A DNA stretch of 64,000 nucleotides from Achromobacter xylosoxidans (GTDB taxonomy: Bacteria > Pseudomonadota > Gammaproteobacteria > Burkholderiales > Burkholderiaceae_B), in contig NZ_LN831029.1 in assembly GCF_001457475.1 (NCBI RefSeq), positions 5,084,001-5,148,000 of the forward strand, read 5' to 3'. A model generated the notes under the pieces. The model saw only the letters and a program-made list of their open reading frames with translations. It ran no database searches and was not told the DNA's origin. Shown here in pieces: positions 9,605 through 17,383 of this stretch (its first letter is position 1; each line of letters begins with the position of its first letter). A program made the position numbers and the translations under genes.

Positions 9605-10849
9605 TTACGATTTCTGCGGGGCCTGTTGCGCCGGCTCGGCCGGCTTGGCGCCGGGGTCCGCGGGCTTGGCGCCGGGCTGCCCCGGCTGCCCGCCCGCGGC
9701 GGGCGCGCCGCCCGCCTTGTTCCAGGGGCTGGCCTGCACCGGCGCCCCGGGACGGATCTTCTGGAAGCCCTCGACCACGACCACGTCGCCGGCCTTCAGG
9801 CCGCTGGTGATGATCCAGTCGGTCTTGACGGCGCCGCCGGTGGTGACGGGCAACTGTTCGATCTTGTTGTCCTTGACCAGCATCAGGCTCTGCGAACCGT
9901 CGGCCGTGCGCTGCAGCGCCTGCTGCGGCACCAGCAGGGCCTGGTCGTTCACGCCCTGCTCCAGCCGCACGCGCACGTACATGCCGGGCAGCAGGATGCC
10001 GTCGGGGTTGGGGATCTCGGCGCGCAGGTTGACCTGGCCGGTGCTGGGATCGACGGTGATGCCGGTGAACAGCAGCTTGCCGGGACGGTCGTATTCGGTG
10101 CCGTCCTCCAGCACCACGGTGGCGCGGGCGGCGTCCTTGCCGACCTGTTGCAGCTTGCCGCTGGCAAACGCGCGGCGCAGCGCAGCCAGGTCCGAGGTGG
10201 ACTGGGTGAAGTCGACGTAGATGGGATCGAGCTGCTGCACGGTGGCCATCTGCGTGGCGGAGGTGGCCTCGACCAGCGCGCCTTCGGTCACCAGCGGCTT
10301 GCCGATGCGGCCCGTGATGGGCGACACGACGTCGGTATAGCCCAGGTTGATCGAGGCGTTGTCCTGGGTCGCCTTGGCGGCGGCCACGGTGGCCTCGGCC
10401 TGGCGATAGGCCGCCACGGCGTTGTCGTATTCCTGCTTGCTGACGGCGTTGGCCTTGACCAGCGGCGCGTAACGGTCGGCCAGCAGCTTGGCGCTGAACA
10501 GGTTGGCCTGCGCCTGCTTGAGCTGCGCGGTGGCCTGGTCGTAGGCGGCCTTGTAGGGCGCCGGATCGATCTTGAACAGCAGCTGGTTTTCCTTGACGTC
10601 GCCGCCCTGTTCGAAGGTGATCTTCTGGACGATGCCGGTGACCCGCGAGCGGATCTGGGCGTCGCGCACGGCGTCGACGCGCCCGGGCAGTTCGGAGACG
10701 ATGGGCGTGCGCTGCGGCTGCACGGTAATGACGCTGACCTGGGGCATGCCAGGGTTCATCTGCGGCTTTTCACCGCACCCTGCCAACAACAGCGCGAGGA
10801 CGCCGCCGGAGAAAGCCAGACCTGAGACACGTTTAGGCGAAAACCGCAT
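9605..10849 (-). CDS. RND efflux periplasmic adaptor lipoprotein (AcrA/MexA family)
   Basis: This membrane fusion protein links the RND pump to the outer-membrane channel. The 414-aa protein starts at the ATG at 10849 (MRFSPKR). A signal sequence ends in lipobox LAGC, giving an inner-membrane lipoprotein. The split biotinyl-lipoyl domain and coiled-coil hairpin follow (VSELPGRVDAVRDAQIRSRV to the helical region at about 100-170), then the beta-barrel and membrane-proximal domains. The last ~45 residues are Pro/Gly/Ala-rich, low-complexity and unusual in length. An upstream in-frame start at 10909 would put 20 residues before the signal peptide and is rejected. Confidence 0.93.
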   Translation of the reverse strand: MRFSPKRVSGLAFSGGVLALLLAGCGEKPQMNPGMPQVSVITVQPQRTPIVSELPGRVDAVRDAQIRSRVTGIVQKITFEQGGDVKENQLLFKIDPAPYKAAYDQATAQLKQAQANLFSAKLLADRYAPLVKANAVSKQEYDNAVAAYRQAEATVAAAKATQDNASINLGYTDVVSPITGRIGKPLVTEGALVEATSATQMATVQQLDPIYVDFTQSTSDLAALRRAFASGKLQQVGKDAARATVVLEDGTEYDRPGKLLFTGITVDPSTGQVNLRAEIPNPDGILLPGMYVRVRLEQGVNDQALLVPQQALQRTADGSQSLMLVKDNKIEQLPVTTGGAVKTDWIITSGLKAGDVVVVEGFQKIRPGAPVQASPWNKAGGAPAAGGQPGQPGAKPADPGAKPAEPAQQAPQKS

Positions 10850-11122
10850 TGAAACCCCCGCGAAGTTAACCGCGCCAAGCGACCGCAACAATGTGACGGC
10901 GATGACCATCGCCGCGTCCGGTTGCCGTAGGCGGCCACGGGGTTGCGCGGCCGCATTTCGACCGCCGTATTTGACCGCAATCCTTGTTTGCGATCAAAGC
11001 AAAACCCTGCGCCCCGCCTGTGACACGTGAATAGCCCGTTAATGTAACTCAGTTATTGGGGAAATCACTGATTTTCACGACGAGACGCGACATCGGGAGG
11101 GGGGGAAATCCAGCCGCCGCGA
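10850..11122 (-). promoter_or_regulatory. RND operon upstream region with candidate promoter and dyad
   Basis: This 273-bp region precedes the efflux operon. On the minus strand, TTGATC (plus bases 10992-10997) and TCAAAT (plus bases 10969-10974) lie 17 bp apart and could be a sigma-70 promoter. A 13-bp dyad AAATCACTGATTT lies at 11062-11074, between the stand-alone regulator gene and the candidate promoter, and could be an operator. Both assignments are weak. No gene is seen in the gap. Confidence 0.3.
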
Positions 11123-11566
11123 TCAGAGGTCGGCAACCTCTTGCAGATTGCCCAGGAACACGTAGCCCACGCCATGCACCGTATGCAGGGGCAGGCGTCC
11201 GCCCGCCTGGCGCACCTTGCGGCGCAGACGGCAGATCGCCACGTTCAGGGCGCGCAGGTTGGTGCTTTGGCGCGGCAACATCAGTTCCTCGCGCAGGACG
11301 GCGAGTTCTTCGCGCAGCAGTTCCTTGCGGGGATTGCGCAACAGGCACTGGAAGCAGGCGCGCTCGACCTCGGTCAGGTCGAGCCGGGTTCCTTGCGGGG
11401 TCAGCAGGGTCCAGCCATGGTAGAGCAGGCTCCACCAGCCATCCAGGCGGACCGGAAAGGCGTCGGACGCCGCGGCCGCATCATTGCTGGAGCCCTCGCG
11501 CCCCGCGTCGGGAGACGACGCGGCCGGCGGCACGCGGAGAGGGGAATGGGAAAAAGATGCGGTCAT
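11123..11566 (-). CDS. stand-alone OmpR/PhoB-type winged-helix regulator
   Basis: The 147-aa protein starts at the ATG at 11566 (MTASFSHSP). An N-terminal ~50-residue low-complexity segment is followed by a C-terminal effector domain of the Trans_reg_C type. Visible elements are the domain start LLTPQGTRLDLT, the helix region LREELAVLREEL, the recognition-helix region NLRALNVAICRLRRKV, and the wing ending TVHGVGYVFLG. There is no receiver domain and no membrane segment, so it is not a typical two-component response regulator. It is encoded upstream of the RND operon on the same strand, so control of that operon is plausible but inferred. The target and signal are unknown. Confidence 0.75.
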   Translation of the reverse strand: MTASFSHSPLRVPPAASSPDAGREGSSNDAAAASDAFPVRLDGWWSLLYHGWTLLTPQGTRLDLTEVERACFQCLLRNPRKELLREELAVLREELMLPRQSTNLRALNVAICRLRRKVRQAGGRLPLHTVHGVGYVFLGNLQEVADL

Positions 11567-11721
11567 CGTCGGTGTCTCCACCGGGCGGGCCGCCTGGAAA
11601 AGGACGACGGCCCGGACCCGGAACAAGGTTTCAAGTCTTGCCGAAAGACTACCGTTGCTGACGTGATTGCGCGGCGATGTTGCCCTGGAATCAGACGAGT
11701 CCTAGGAAATCGCACCACAGG

Positions 11722-12918
11722 TCAAGAGGTGTACGTGCCGTTTCGATGGATATCGTGCGTGACGAAACAGCTGTCCTGGGTGGGACGCGCCAGGATGCCC
11801 GGCCGCGCCAGCGTCTGGCGGATATCGGCCAGGCCGGACTCCCAGTGCTCGCGCATGGCCTCCGTGCCGAACTCATAATCCTTGGAATAGCGCTCGCGGT
11901 GCTTGGATTCGTAGATCAGGTTGATGATGTTGGTGGCCGGCGTCTTGGCCAGCCGCCGGATTTCCGCCAGGTCCGGCGCGTCGCGCTCGCGCTCGGGCAG
12001 GCGCTCGAGCAGCTGCTGCAGGCCATGGCGCAGCTTCAGCACGCGCCGCAACTGGTCGGTGACCATGCGGGTCCGGCTGGAGTACTGGATGTCCTTCTGG
12101 CGCTCGGCCACTTCCTCGAGCGTGGTCGGCAACGCGCCGCGGGCGGGCCACAGATCCACCTGGAACGCCAGCGTGTCGCGCATGGTGTCGCTGGTCAGCA
12201 CCTGGGCCAGCGGCGTGTTGGACACCACGCCTCCGTCCCAGTAGTGCTCGCCGTCGATCTCCACGGAGGGAAAGCCCGGCGGCAGGGCGCCCGAGGCCAT
12301 GATGTGCTCGGGCCCGAGGGTATGCCGGAGGCTGTCGAAATAGGCGAAATTGCCGCTGCGCACGTTCACCACGCCGAAACTGGCGCGCACCGCGCCGGCG
12401 TTGAGCAGGTCGAAATCGATGTACTGGCGCAGGGTCGCGGCCAGCGGCGTGGTGTCGTAGAAGCTGGTCGACGCCGCGCCCTTGCCATGCACCCAGTACG
12501 GCGGCGGAAAGCGCGGCTTGAAGAACCCCGGCTGGCCCGAGAACAGGGCCTGGAAGGCCGACAGCTGGCCATTCATGGCGGGCGAGCCGAAACCGAACGG
12601 GATGCCCTCGAACATGCCGGCCAGCGTATCGCCCCAGGGCACCGAGGCGAACCCCGCCGGCCGGCAGATGCTTTCCCAGAACCCGCGCAGGCGCTCCACC
12701 CGCTCGTCTTCGGGCGAGCCGGCGATGATCGCCGCATTGATCGATCCGATCGAAATCCCGGAAATCCAGTTCGGCCGGATGCCTGCCTCGTGCAGCCCCT
12801 GGTACACGCCGGCCTGGTAGGACCCCAGGGCGCCCCCGCCCTGCAGCACCAGGGCCACGGTTTCATAGGGCGGCGTCGCGCCGGTGTCTGGGGATGCGGC
12901 CTTGCGGCGAGTACTCAT
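11722..12918 (-). CDS. patatin-like phospholipase with DUF3734 C-terminal region
   Basis: This 398-aa protein is a predicted lipid acyl hydrolase with a Ser-Asp dyad. The oxyanion-hole motif GGGALGSYQAG lies at about 29-39, the nucleophile elbow GISIGS at about 57-62, and the catalytic Asp in DGGVVSNTPL near 205-214. The C-terminal ~150 residues (from DTLAFQVDLWPARG) match the region often annotated DUF3734 in beta- and alphaproteobacterial patatins. I chose the ATG at 12918; the frame stays open upstream but there it only shadows the lipoprotein gene. It lies 23 bp after the DUF4136 gene and is probably co-transcribed with it. The natural substrate is unknown. Confidence 0.88.
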   Translation of the reverse strand: MSTRRKAASPDTGATPPYETVALVLQGGGALGSYQAGVYQGLHEAGIRPNWISGISIGSINAAIIAGSPEDERVERLRGFWESICRPAGFASVPWGDTLAGMFEGIPFGFGSPAMNGQLSAFQALFSGQPGFFKPRFPPPYWVHGKGAASTSFYDTTPLAATLRQYIDFDLLNAGAVRASFGVVNVRSGNFAYFDSLRHTLGPEHIMASGALPPGFPSVEIDGEHYWDGGVVSNTPLAQVLTSDTMRDTLAFQVDLWPARGALPTTLEEVAERQKDIQYSSRTRMVTDQLRRVLKLRHGLQQLLERLPERERDAPDLAEIRRLAKTPATNIINLIYESKHRERYSKDYEFGTEAMREHWESGLADIRQTLARPGILARPTQDSCFVTHDIHRNGTYTS

Positions 12919-12941
12919 GCGGGGTTCCTTCGAAACACGGG

Positions 12942-13541
12942 CTAGGGCTTGCTCTTGTCCGGCACTTGCGGCGCGGCCACGCCGGCACGGAACGGATATT
13001 TGGCGAAGATCCCGGCCACGGCCTTGTCGATGTTCTGCGACGAGGTCGCCGTGTCCGGGTTCTGGACTTCCCCGACGGCCACGCCTTCCCACACCATCTG
13101 CTTGCGACGCGCGTCGACCAGGTCGATGTTGAGAGTGCCTTCGGTGTATTGGTAGACGGTGTCGCCCCAGCCGTAGCCGGGCCAGCCGCCATAGAAGCCA
13201 CTGCGATAGCCGTAATAAGGGCCCATGGGCGGCGGCGGCGCCTCGGTCACCTGGGTCTTCTGCTGCAGCTTGCCATTGAAATTGACCAGCAGGTCGGGAT
13301 TGGCGGCGTCGTACACATAGCCACGCATTTCCATCTGGCCGCGCGTGGCGTCCTTGAGGCGTTCGGTCAGCAGCGTGCTGTAGCCGGCCTTGTCGGTGCC
13401 CAGCGGCGACATGTAGCCGAAGGTCCGGTAGCGCGAGAAATCCGCCTGGTGGTCGTAATCGCTTTTGATGGCGGGACTGGAGGCGCAAGCCGCCAGGATC
13501 GTGACCAGGGAACCCGATGCCAGCATTTTCAGCGCTTTCAT
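12942..13541 (-). CDS. DUF4136-type lipoprotein
   Basis: The 199-aa protein begins MKALKMLASG at 13541, with GGAG 8 nt upstream; an ATG four codons earlier would place that ribosome-binding site inside the gene. A signal peptide with lipobox LAAC marks it as a lipoprotein. The body (SDYDHQADFSRYRTFGYM, then DLLVNFNGK and TLNIDLVDARRKQMVWEG) is the DUF4136 pattern. A Pro/Gly/Tyr-rich linker lies near residues 100-130. The function of the family is not established. It is the first gene of a two-gene operon with the patatin-like lipase. Confidence 0.8.
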   Translation of the reverse strand: MKALKMLASGSLVTILAACASSPAIKSDYDHQADFSRYRTFGYMSPLGTDKAGYSTLLTERLKDATRGQMEMRGYVYDAANPDLLVNFNGKLQQKTQVTEAPPPPMGPYYGYRSGFYGGWPGYGWGDTVYQYTEGTLNIDLVDARRKQMVWEGVAVGEVQNPDTATSSQNIDKAVAGIFAKYPFRAGVAAPQVPDKSKP

Positions 13542-13739
13542 GTCGATCTCCAAGAAGCGGGGCCGCGAGCCGGCCCCCCGAGTTGAACACCCCTCAACAC
13601 ACTCCGAGCGCGTCCATAGTGCCGCGAAGCGGATAAAGTTTCAACAGCATCTCATTCTCATCGGATATATATCAAACGGCGGCCGGACGGGCTCCATTAC
13701 ACTCGGGAATATTCCAGACCCCGACCAGACCTGATACCG

Positions 13740-14534
13740 ATGTTGGAACTCGACGGCTCGATTTGGTTTCGTTCCGGCACCCAGACTTGGGGCGGAAAGA
13801 ACCGCATAGACCTGCTGGCGCAAATCGACGCCACCGGCTCCATCACGGCCGCCGCGCGCGCGGTGGGCATGAGCTACAAGGGCGCCTGGGATGCCATCGA
13901 TGCGATGAACAACCTGGCAGGCGAGCCGCTGGTGCTGCGCGCCGCCGGGGGCAAGGGCGGCGGCGGCACGCGCCTGACCGACCGGGCTCGCGGCCTGATC
14001 GCGACCTTCCGGGCCCTGGAAGCCGAACACCGCAAATTCATGGAAAACCTGACGCACGCTGGCGTGGATGCCAGCGGCGATCTCGACTTGATGAGGCGAT
14101 TCATGCTGAAGACCAGCGCACGCAACAAACTCATGGGCACGGTAATGGAAATCCGCGCGGGCGCCGTCAACGACGAAGTCCTGCTGCGCATCGCCGGCGG
14201 CCAGGTCATCACCGCCACCATCACCCGGGAAAGCACCCAGGAACTGGAGCTGGCGCCCGGCAAGGAAGCGCTGGCCCTGGTCAAGGCCTCGTCGGTCATC
14301 GTCGGCGCGCCCGGTGCGGGCCTGCGGCTGTCGGCCCGCAACCAGCTGCCGGGCACCATCACGGCGGTACGTACCGGCGCGGTCAACAGCGAGATCCTGA
14401 TCGGGCTGGAAGGCGGCGCCACGCTGGCGGCCATCGTCACCAACGAAAGCGCGCAGGAACTGGGCTTGCGTGAAGGCGCGCAAGCGGTCGCCGTGTTCAA
14501 GGCTTCCAGCGTGATCCTGGGCGTGCTGGACTGA
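13740..14534 (+). CDS. modE: molybdate-responsive transcriptional regulator ModE
   Basis: ModE binds molybdate and represses molybdate uptake genes. The 264-aa protein has the full ModE architecture. The N-terminal winged helix (SITAAARAVGMSYKGAWDAI at about 34-53) is followed by tandem TOBE/Mop domains starting SARNKLMGTV at about 125 and SARNQLPGTI at about 199; the second shows the same repeat spacing. It is convergent with modABC, with the two 3' ends 59 bp apart. A short GATATATATC palindrome at 13664-13673, about 70 bp upstream of its ATG, resembles half of a ModE box, so autoregulation is possible. Confidence 0.95.
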   Translation: MLELDGSIWFRSGTQTWGGKNRIDLLAQIDATGSITAAARAVGMSYKGAWDAIDAMNNLAGEPLVLRAAGGKGGGGTRLTDRARGLIATFRALEAEHRKFMENLTHAGVDASGDLDLMRRFMLKTSARNKLMGTVMEIRAGAVNDEVLLRIAGGQVITATITRESTQELELAPGKEALALVKASSVIVGAPGAGLRLSARNQLPGTITAVRTGAVNSEILIGLEGGATLAAIVTNESAQELGLREGAQAVAVFKASSVILGVLD

Positions 14535-14593
14535 ATCCCGCGCGCGGGGGCGGCCGCCCTTGCAACAGACCTTGCGCCGCCCCTGCACGCCTG

Positions 14594-15280
14594 CTAGACG
14601 CCGACGTCCTCGTCGCGTCGGCGCACCTTGCCGTCGCGCACTTCGAAGACCTCGTCGGCCAGCGCCTCGACGTCGGCCGGATCATGCGTGATCAACAGCA
14701 TCGGCACGTCCAGCTGGCGCTGCAGGGCGTTCAGCTCCAGCCGCATCTTGCCGCGCAGTTGCGAATCGAGCGCCGAGAACGGTTCGTCCAACAGCACGAT
14801 CTCGGGCTTGAGCATCAGCGCGCGCGCCAGCGCCACGCGTTGCTTCTGGCCGCCCGAGATCTCGTGCGGATAGCTGCCCACGATGGCGCCCAGCTCGAAG
14901 GCGTCCACCCACCGCCGCGCCTCGGCCGAGACCGCGCGCCGGGGCGGGTTGAGCCAGCCGCGGCGCGAACCGAAGGCGATGTTCTGCGCCACCGTCAGGT
15001 GCGGAAACAACGCGTAGTCCTGGAACAGGTAGGCCACGCGGCGGGCCTGCGGCGCGACGCTGACGCGGGCCTCGGCGTCGAACAGCACCCTGCCGTTGAC
15101 CTCGATGCGGCCGGCGTCCGGCCGCAGCAGCCCGGCCACCGCTCGCAGCGTCAGGCTCTTGCCGGCGCCCGACGGGCCGAACAGCGCAATGCGCTTGGCC
15201 TTGGACGAGAACGCCACGTCCAGCGAAAAATGGCGGTCGCCGGAGACCATGTTTTTGCGGATGCGCAGGTCGACGCTCAT
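14594..15280 (-). CDS. modC: molybdate ABC transporter ATPase, short form
   Basis: This is the ATP-hydrolysing subunit of the ModABC molybdate importer. It has Walker A GPSGAGKSLT, signature SGGQKQRVALARAL, Walker B IVLLDEPFSALD and switch His in LLITHDP. At 228 aa it ends right after the nucleotide-binding domain and lacks the C-terminal ~120-residue TOBE (molybdate-binding) domain found in E. coli ModC (352 aa). The stop is clean and no downstream remnant is seen in the 59-bp gap. Molybdate feedback on the transporter may therefore depend on ModE alone. Its ATG overlaps the modB stop by 4 nt. Confidence 0.93.
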   Translation of the reverse strand: MSVDLRIRKNMVSGDRHFSLDVAFSSKAKRIALFGPSGAGKSLTLRAVAGLLRPDAGRIEVNGRVLFDAEARVSVAPQARRVAYLFQDYALFPHLTVAQNIAFGSRRGWLNPPRRAVSAEARRWVDAFELGAIVGSYPHEISGGQKQRVALARALMLKPEIVLLDEPFSALDSQLRGKMRLELNALQRQLDVPMLLITHDPADVEALADEVFEVRDGKVRRRDEDVGV

Positions 15281-15960
15281 AGTCTGCCTCCGCGTTGGCT
15301 GGAACGGATCGGCACCAGCTTGCCGGCCGCCAGCAGCACCACGATGCAGGTGATGGAAGTCACCAGCACCAGGAAATTGGCGGTGGCGTCATCGCCCGCC
15401 TGCACCGCCTCGTAGATGGCGACCGACAGCGTCTGGGTGCGGCCCGGCAGGTTGCCGGCGATCATCAGGGTGGCGCCGAATTCGCCCAGCGCGCGGGCAA
15501 ACGCCAGCAACACGCCGGCGACGATGCCGCGCGCCGCCAGCGGCAGCGTCACGCGGAAGAACACCCCGGCCTCGCACACGCCCAGCACGCGGGCCGCGTT
15601 TTCCAGTTGCGAATCGACGTTCTCGAAGGCGGCGCGGGCCGACTTGAACACCAGCGGGAAGGCCACCACCGACGCGGCGATGACCGCGCCCTGCCAGGTG
15701 AACACCAGCTCGATGCCGATATCGGCCAGCCGCTCGCCCAGCACGCCGCGCCGGCCCAGCAGCACCAGCAGGTAGTAGCCCAGGACCGTGGGCGGCAGCA
15801 CCAGCGGCAGGGTCAGGATGGCATCGAGCAGATCGCGCCCGGGCCAACGCCAGCGCGACAGACAATAGGCGGCCGCGGAGCCGGCCACGGTCGCCAGCAA
15901 CGTCGCCCAGCCCGCCACTTTCAGGGTAAGCAGCAGGGGCACCCATACCGAATCACTCAT
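15277..15960 (-). CDS. modB: molybdate ABC transporter permease
   Basis: The 227-aa inner-membrane permease forms the translocation channel for molybdate/tungstate. It has about five to six hydrophobic segments. The binding-protein-dependent transport (EAA) loop reads ALGEFGATLMIAG at about 150-162, which docks on the ATPase. An alternating TM pattern starts immediately (VWVPLLLTLKVAGWATLLATV). It lies 30 bp downstream of modA and is coupled to modC by ATGA. Confidence 0.95.
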   Translation of the reverse strand: MSDSVWVPLLLTLKVAGWATLLATVAGSAAAYCLSRWRWPGRDLLDAILTLPLVLPPTVLGYYLLVLLGRRGVLGERLADIGIELVFTWQGAVIAASVVAFPLVFKSARAAFENVDSQLENAARVLGVCEAGVFFRVTLPLAARGIVAGVLLAFARALGEFGATLMIAGNLPGRTQTLSVAIYEAVQAGDDATANFLVLVTSITCIVVLLAAGKLVPIRSSQRGGRL

Positions 15961-15990
15961 CGCTGACCGCGTTGGCTGTCGCCCGCGCTC

Positions 15991-16749
15991 TCAAGGCTTC
16001 TGGAAGCCGTAGCGCGACAGGATTTCCTGCCCGGCGGGCGACATCACATAGGCCACGAAGCTTTGCGCTTCCTTGGCGGCGTCGTCGCGCGCGGTCACGG
16101 CGATGGGATAGGTCACCGGGGTCTGCGACGGCACGCGCACGGCCACCTTGACCTTGTCCGGCATCACGGCGGCGTCGGTGGCGAACACGAAGCCCGCGTC
16201 GACCTCGCCGCGCGACACGTAGTCCAGGCTCTGGCGCACGTTCTGCGCCAGCACGCTCTTGGCCTGCACCGCGTCCCACAGGCCGGCGGCCTGCAACGCG
16301 CCCTGCGTGTAGCGGCCCACCGGCACCGAAGCCGGGTTGCCGTAGGCGATGCGCTTGATGTCGCCGCGCGTCAGGTCCTTGAGCGCGGTGATATTGGCCT
16401 TGCTGTCGGTCGGCACGATCAGCACCACCTGGTTGGCGGCGAAGTCGATGCGCGTGTCGGGCTTGACCGCCTTTTCCTCGACCGCCTTGTCCATGGCCTT
16501 CTGGTCGGCGGACGCGAACACGTCGGCGGGCGCGCCCTTGACGATCTGCTGCAGCAGCACGTCGGAGGCGCCGAAGTTCAGGATGACCTTGGTGCCGGCA
16601 TGCTCCTTTTCGTACGCCTGGGCCACGTCCTTGAACGCGTTGGTCAGGCTGGCGGCGGCGGACACCACCAGGTCGCCGGCGTGGGCGCTGGGGCCCCAGA
16701 CGGCGGCCAGGACCAGCGATGCGGCCAGGATCGGGGATTTGCGGAACAT
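15991..16749 (-). CDS. modA: molybdate ABC transporter periplasmic binding protein
   Basis: ModA captures molybdate in the periplasm and delivers it to ModBC. The 252-aa protein has a cleavable signal peptide ending AHA-GDL near residue 25, then the mature-protein motif VVSAAASLTNAFKDV. NFGASDVLLQQI and GAPADVFASADQ line the oxyanion site. GAGGAG-like Shine-Dalgarno sequence lies close upstream of the ATG. It is first in the modABC operon, and a ModE-type operator sits 33-56 bp upstream of its start. Confidence 0.95.
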   Translation of the reverse strand: MFRKSPILAASLVLAAVWGPSAHAGDLVVSAAASLTNAFKDVAQAYEKEHAGTKVILNFGASDVLLQQIVKGAPADVFASADQKAMDKAVEEKAVKPDTRIDFAANQVVLIVPTDSKANITALKDLTRGDIKRIAYGNPASVPVGRYTQGALQAAGLWDAVQAKSVLAQNVRQSLDYVSRGEVDAGFVFATDAAVMPDKVKVAVRVPSQTPVTYPIAVTARDDAAKEAQSFVAYVMSPAGQEILSRYGFQKP

Positions 16750-16781
16750 GAAGCTCTCCTCAGGCAGATCAATCTCGGTAA

Positions 16782-16805
16782 CGAAATATATATAGGTATA
16801 TAACG
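16782..16805 (-). promoter_or_regulatory. ModE-type operator upstream of modA
   Basis: This imperfect 24-bp inverted repeat has outer CG...CG ends, left half CGAAATATATAT and right half AGGTATATAACG; 8 of 12 positions are symmetric. It resembles the known ModE box, CG-n-TATATA half-sites in inverted orientation. Its place 33 bp before the modA ATG, with modE encoded nearby, supports molybdate-dependent repression. The TATATA core also provides promoter-like -10 sequences. Confidence 0.7.
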
Positions 16806-16874
16806 CCCGTCAATTTGCGTCGGCGGCTGGCTTGCGCCAGGTCAACGAAGGAGAAAAATCGGCCTGGGGCGCGC

Positions 16875-17225
16875 TCAGCCGCGCTCGACCGTGGTGACGC
16901 GCACCGTGTCCGGCCCCAGCGCCGCCCGCAGGCGTTCGAGCGCCAGTTCCGGGCGGGCGGCCCCGCACATGAAGATGTCCAGCGCCGCGAACCGGTGTTC
17001 TGGCCAGGAATGGACGCTGATATGGGATTCGCTCAGCATGACCACGCCGGTCACGCCCGCGCCCTCGCCGAAATGATGGAAATGGGCGCCCAGCACCCGC
17101 GCCCCCGCCGCCTCGGCGGCCAGGACCAGTTCGCGTTCGAGCGCTGCCGCGTCGGCCAGCAGAGCGGCGGGCACGCCGCGGAAATCGGCCAGGATATGGC
17201 GGCCGGGCGTGGCGTGCGGCGTCAC
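16875..17225 (-). CDS. speD: S-adenosylmethionine decarboxylase proenzyme, prokaryotic class 1b
   Basis: SpeD decarboxylates SAM to give the aminopropyl donor for polyamine synthesis. It is made as a proenzyme that self-cleaves to create a pyruvoyl cofactor. The 116-aa protein has LSESHISVHSWPE at about 64-76. Ser67 (cleavage after Glu66), His72 and Cys87 (in FMCG) keep the +5 and +20 spacing of the catalytic Ser63/His68/Cys83 of the Thermotoga enzyme, so it should be active. The start is GTG at 17225, overlapping the upstream 52-aa ORF stop as GTGA. It is last in a five-gene operon with DUF350, SPFH and DUF4178 genes, which suggests a dedicated role rather than bulk spermidine synthesis. Confidence 0.93.
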   Translation of the reverse strand: MTPHATPGRHILADFRGVPAALLADAAALERELVLAAEAAGARVLGAHFHHFGEGAGVTGVVMLSESHISVHSWPEHRFAALDIFMCGAARPELALERLRAALGPDTVRVTTVERG

Positions 17226-17380
17226 TTGTGCGAACCGCCCGACGACCAGCCCGAGCTGCCCGAAGAACCGCCGCCCCAGCTGCCGCCGCCGCCGCTGGTG
17301 TAGCGGGCGCCGGGCGAACTGGCGCCGGTCGCGGCCATCACCACGATGACGGCGTAGATGGCGTATAGAAGCTTGCCCAT
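17222..17380 (-). CDS. 52-aa membrane protein with Gly/Ser-rich tail
   Basis: This small ORF runs from ATG at 17380 to TGA at 17222. It begins MGKLLYAIYAVIVVMAATG, a single hydrophobic segment, and ends in a tail dominated by Gly, Ser and Trp (repeated GGGS/SSG units) closing with GGSHK. It lies 3 bp after the DUF4178 gene stop, and its own stop overlaps the speD start by 4 nt (GTGA), so translation coupling argues it is real. It resembles the small membrane partners (such as DUF4247) reported in similar SpeD/DUF350/DUF4178 neighbourhoods of other bacteria, but I cannot show homology. The function is unknown. Confidence 0.7.
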   Translation of the reverse strand: MGKLLYAIYAVIVVMAATGASSPGARYTSGGGGSWGGGSSGSSGWSSGGSHK

Positions 17381-17383
17381 CCC

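Noticed and set aside
14541..14561. Self-complementary GGGCGGCCGCCC between modE and modC
   Set aside because: It is a palindrome without a loop or T-run, so it is not credited as a terminator; such strings are frequent by chance here.
13740..16749. Molybdate genes as part of a nitrate reductase or CO dehydrogenase locus
   Set aside because: No molybdoenzyme or cofactor-synthesis gene is adjacent; it is a stand-alone transport and regulation block.
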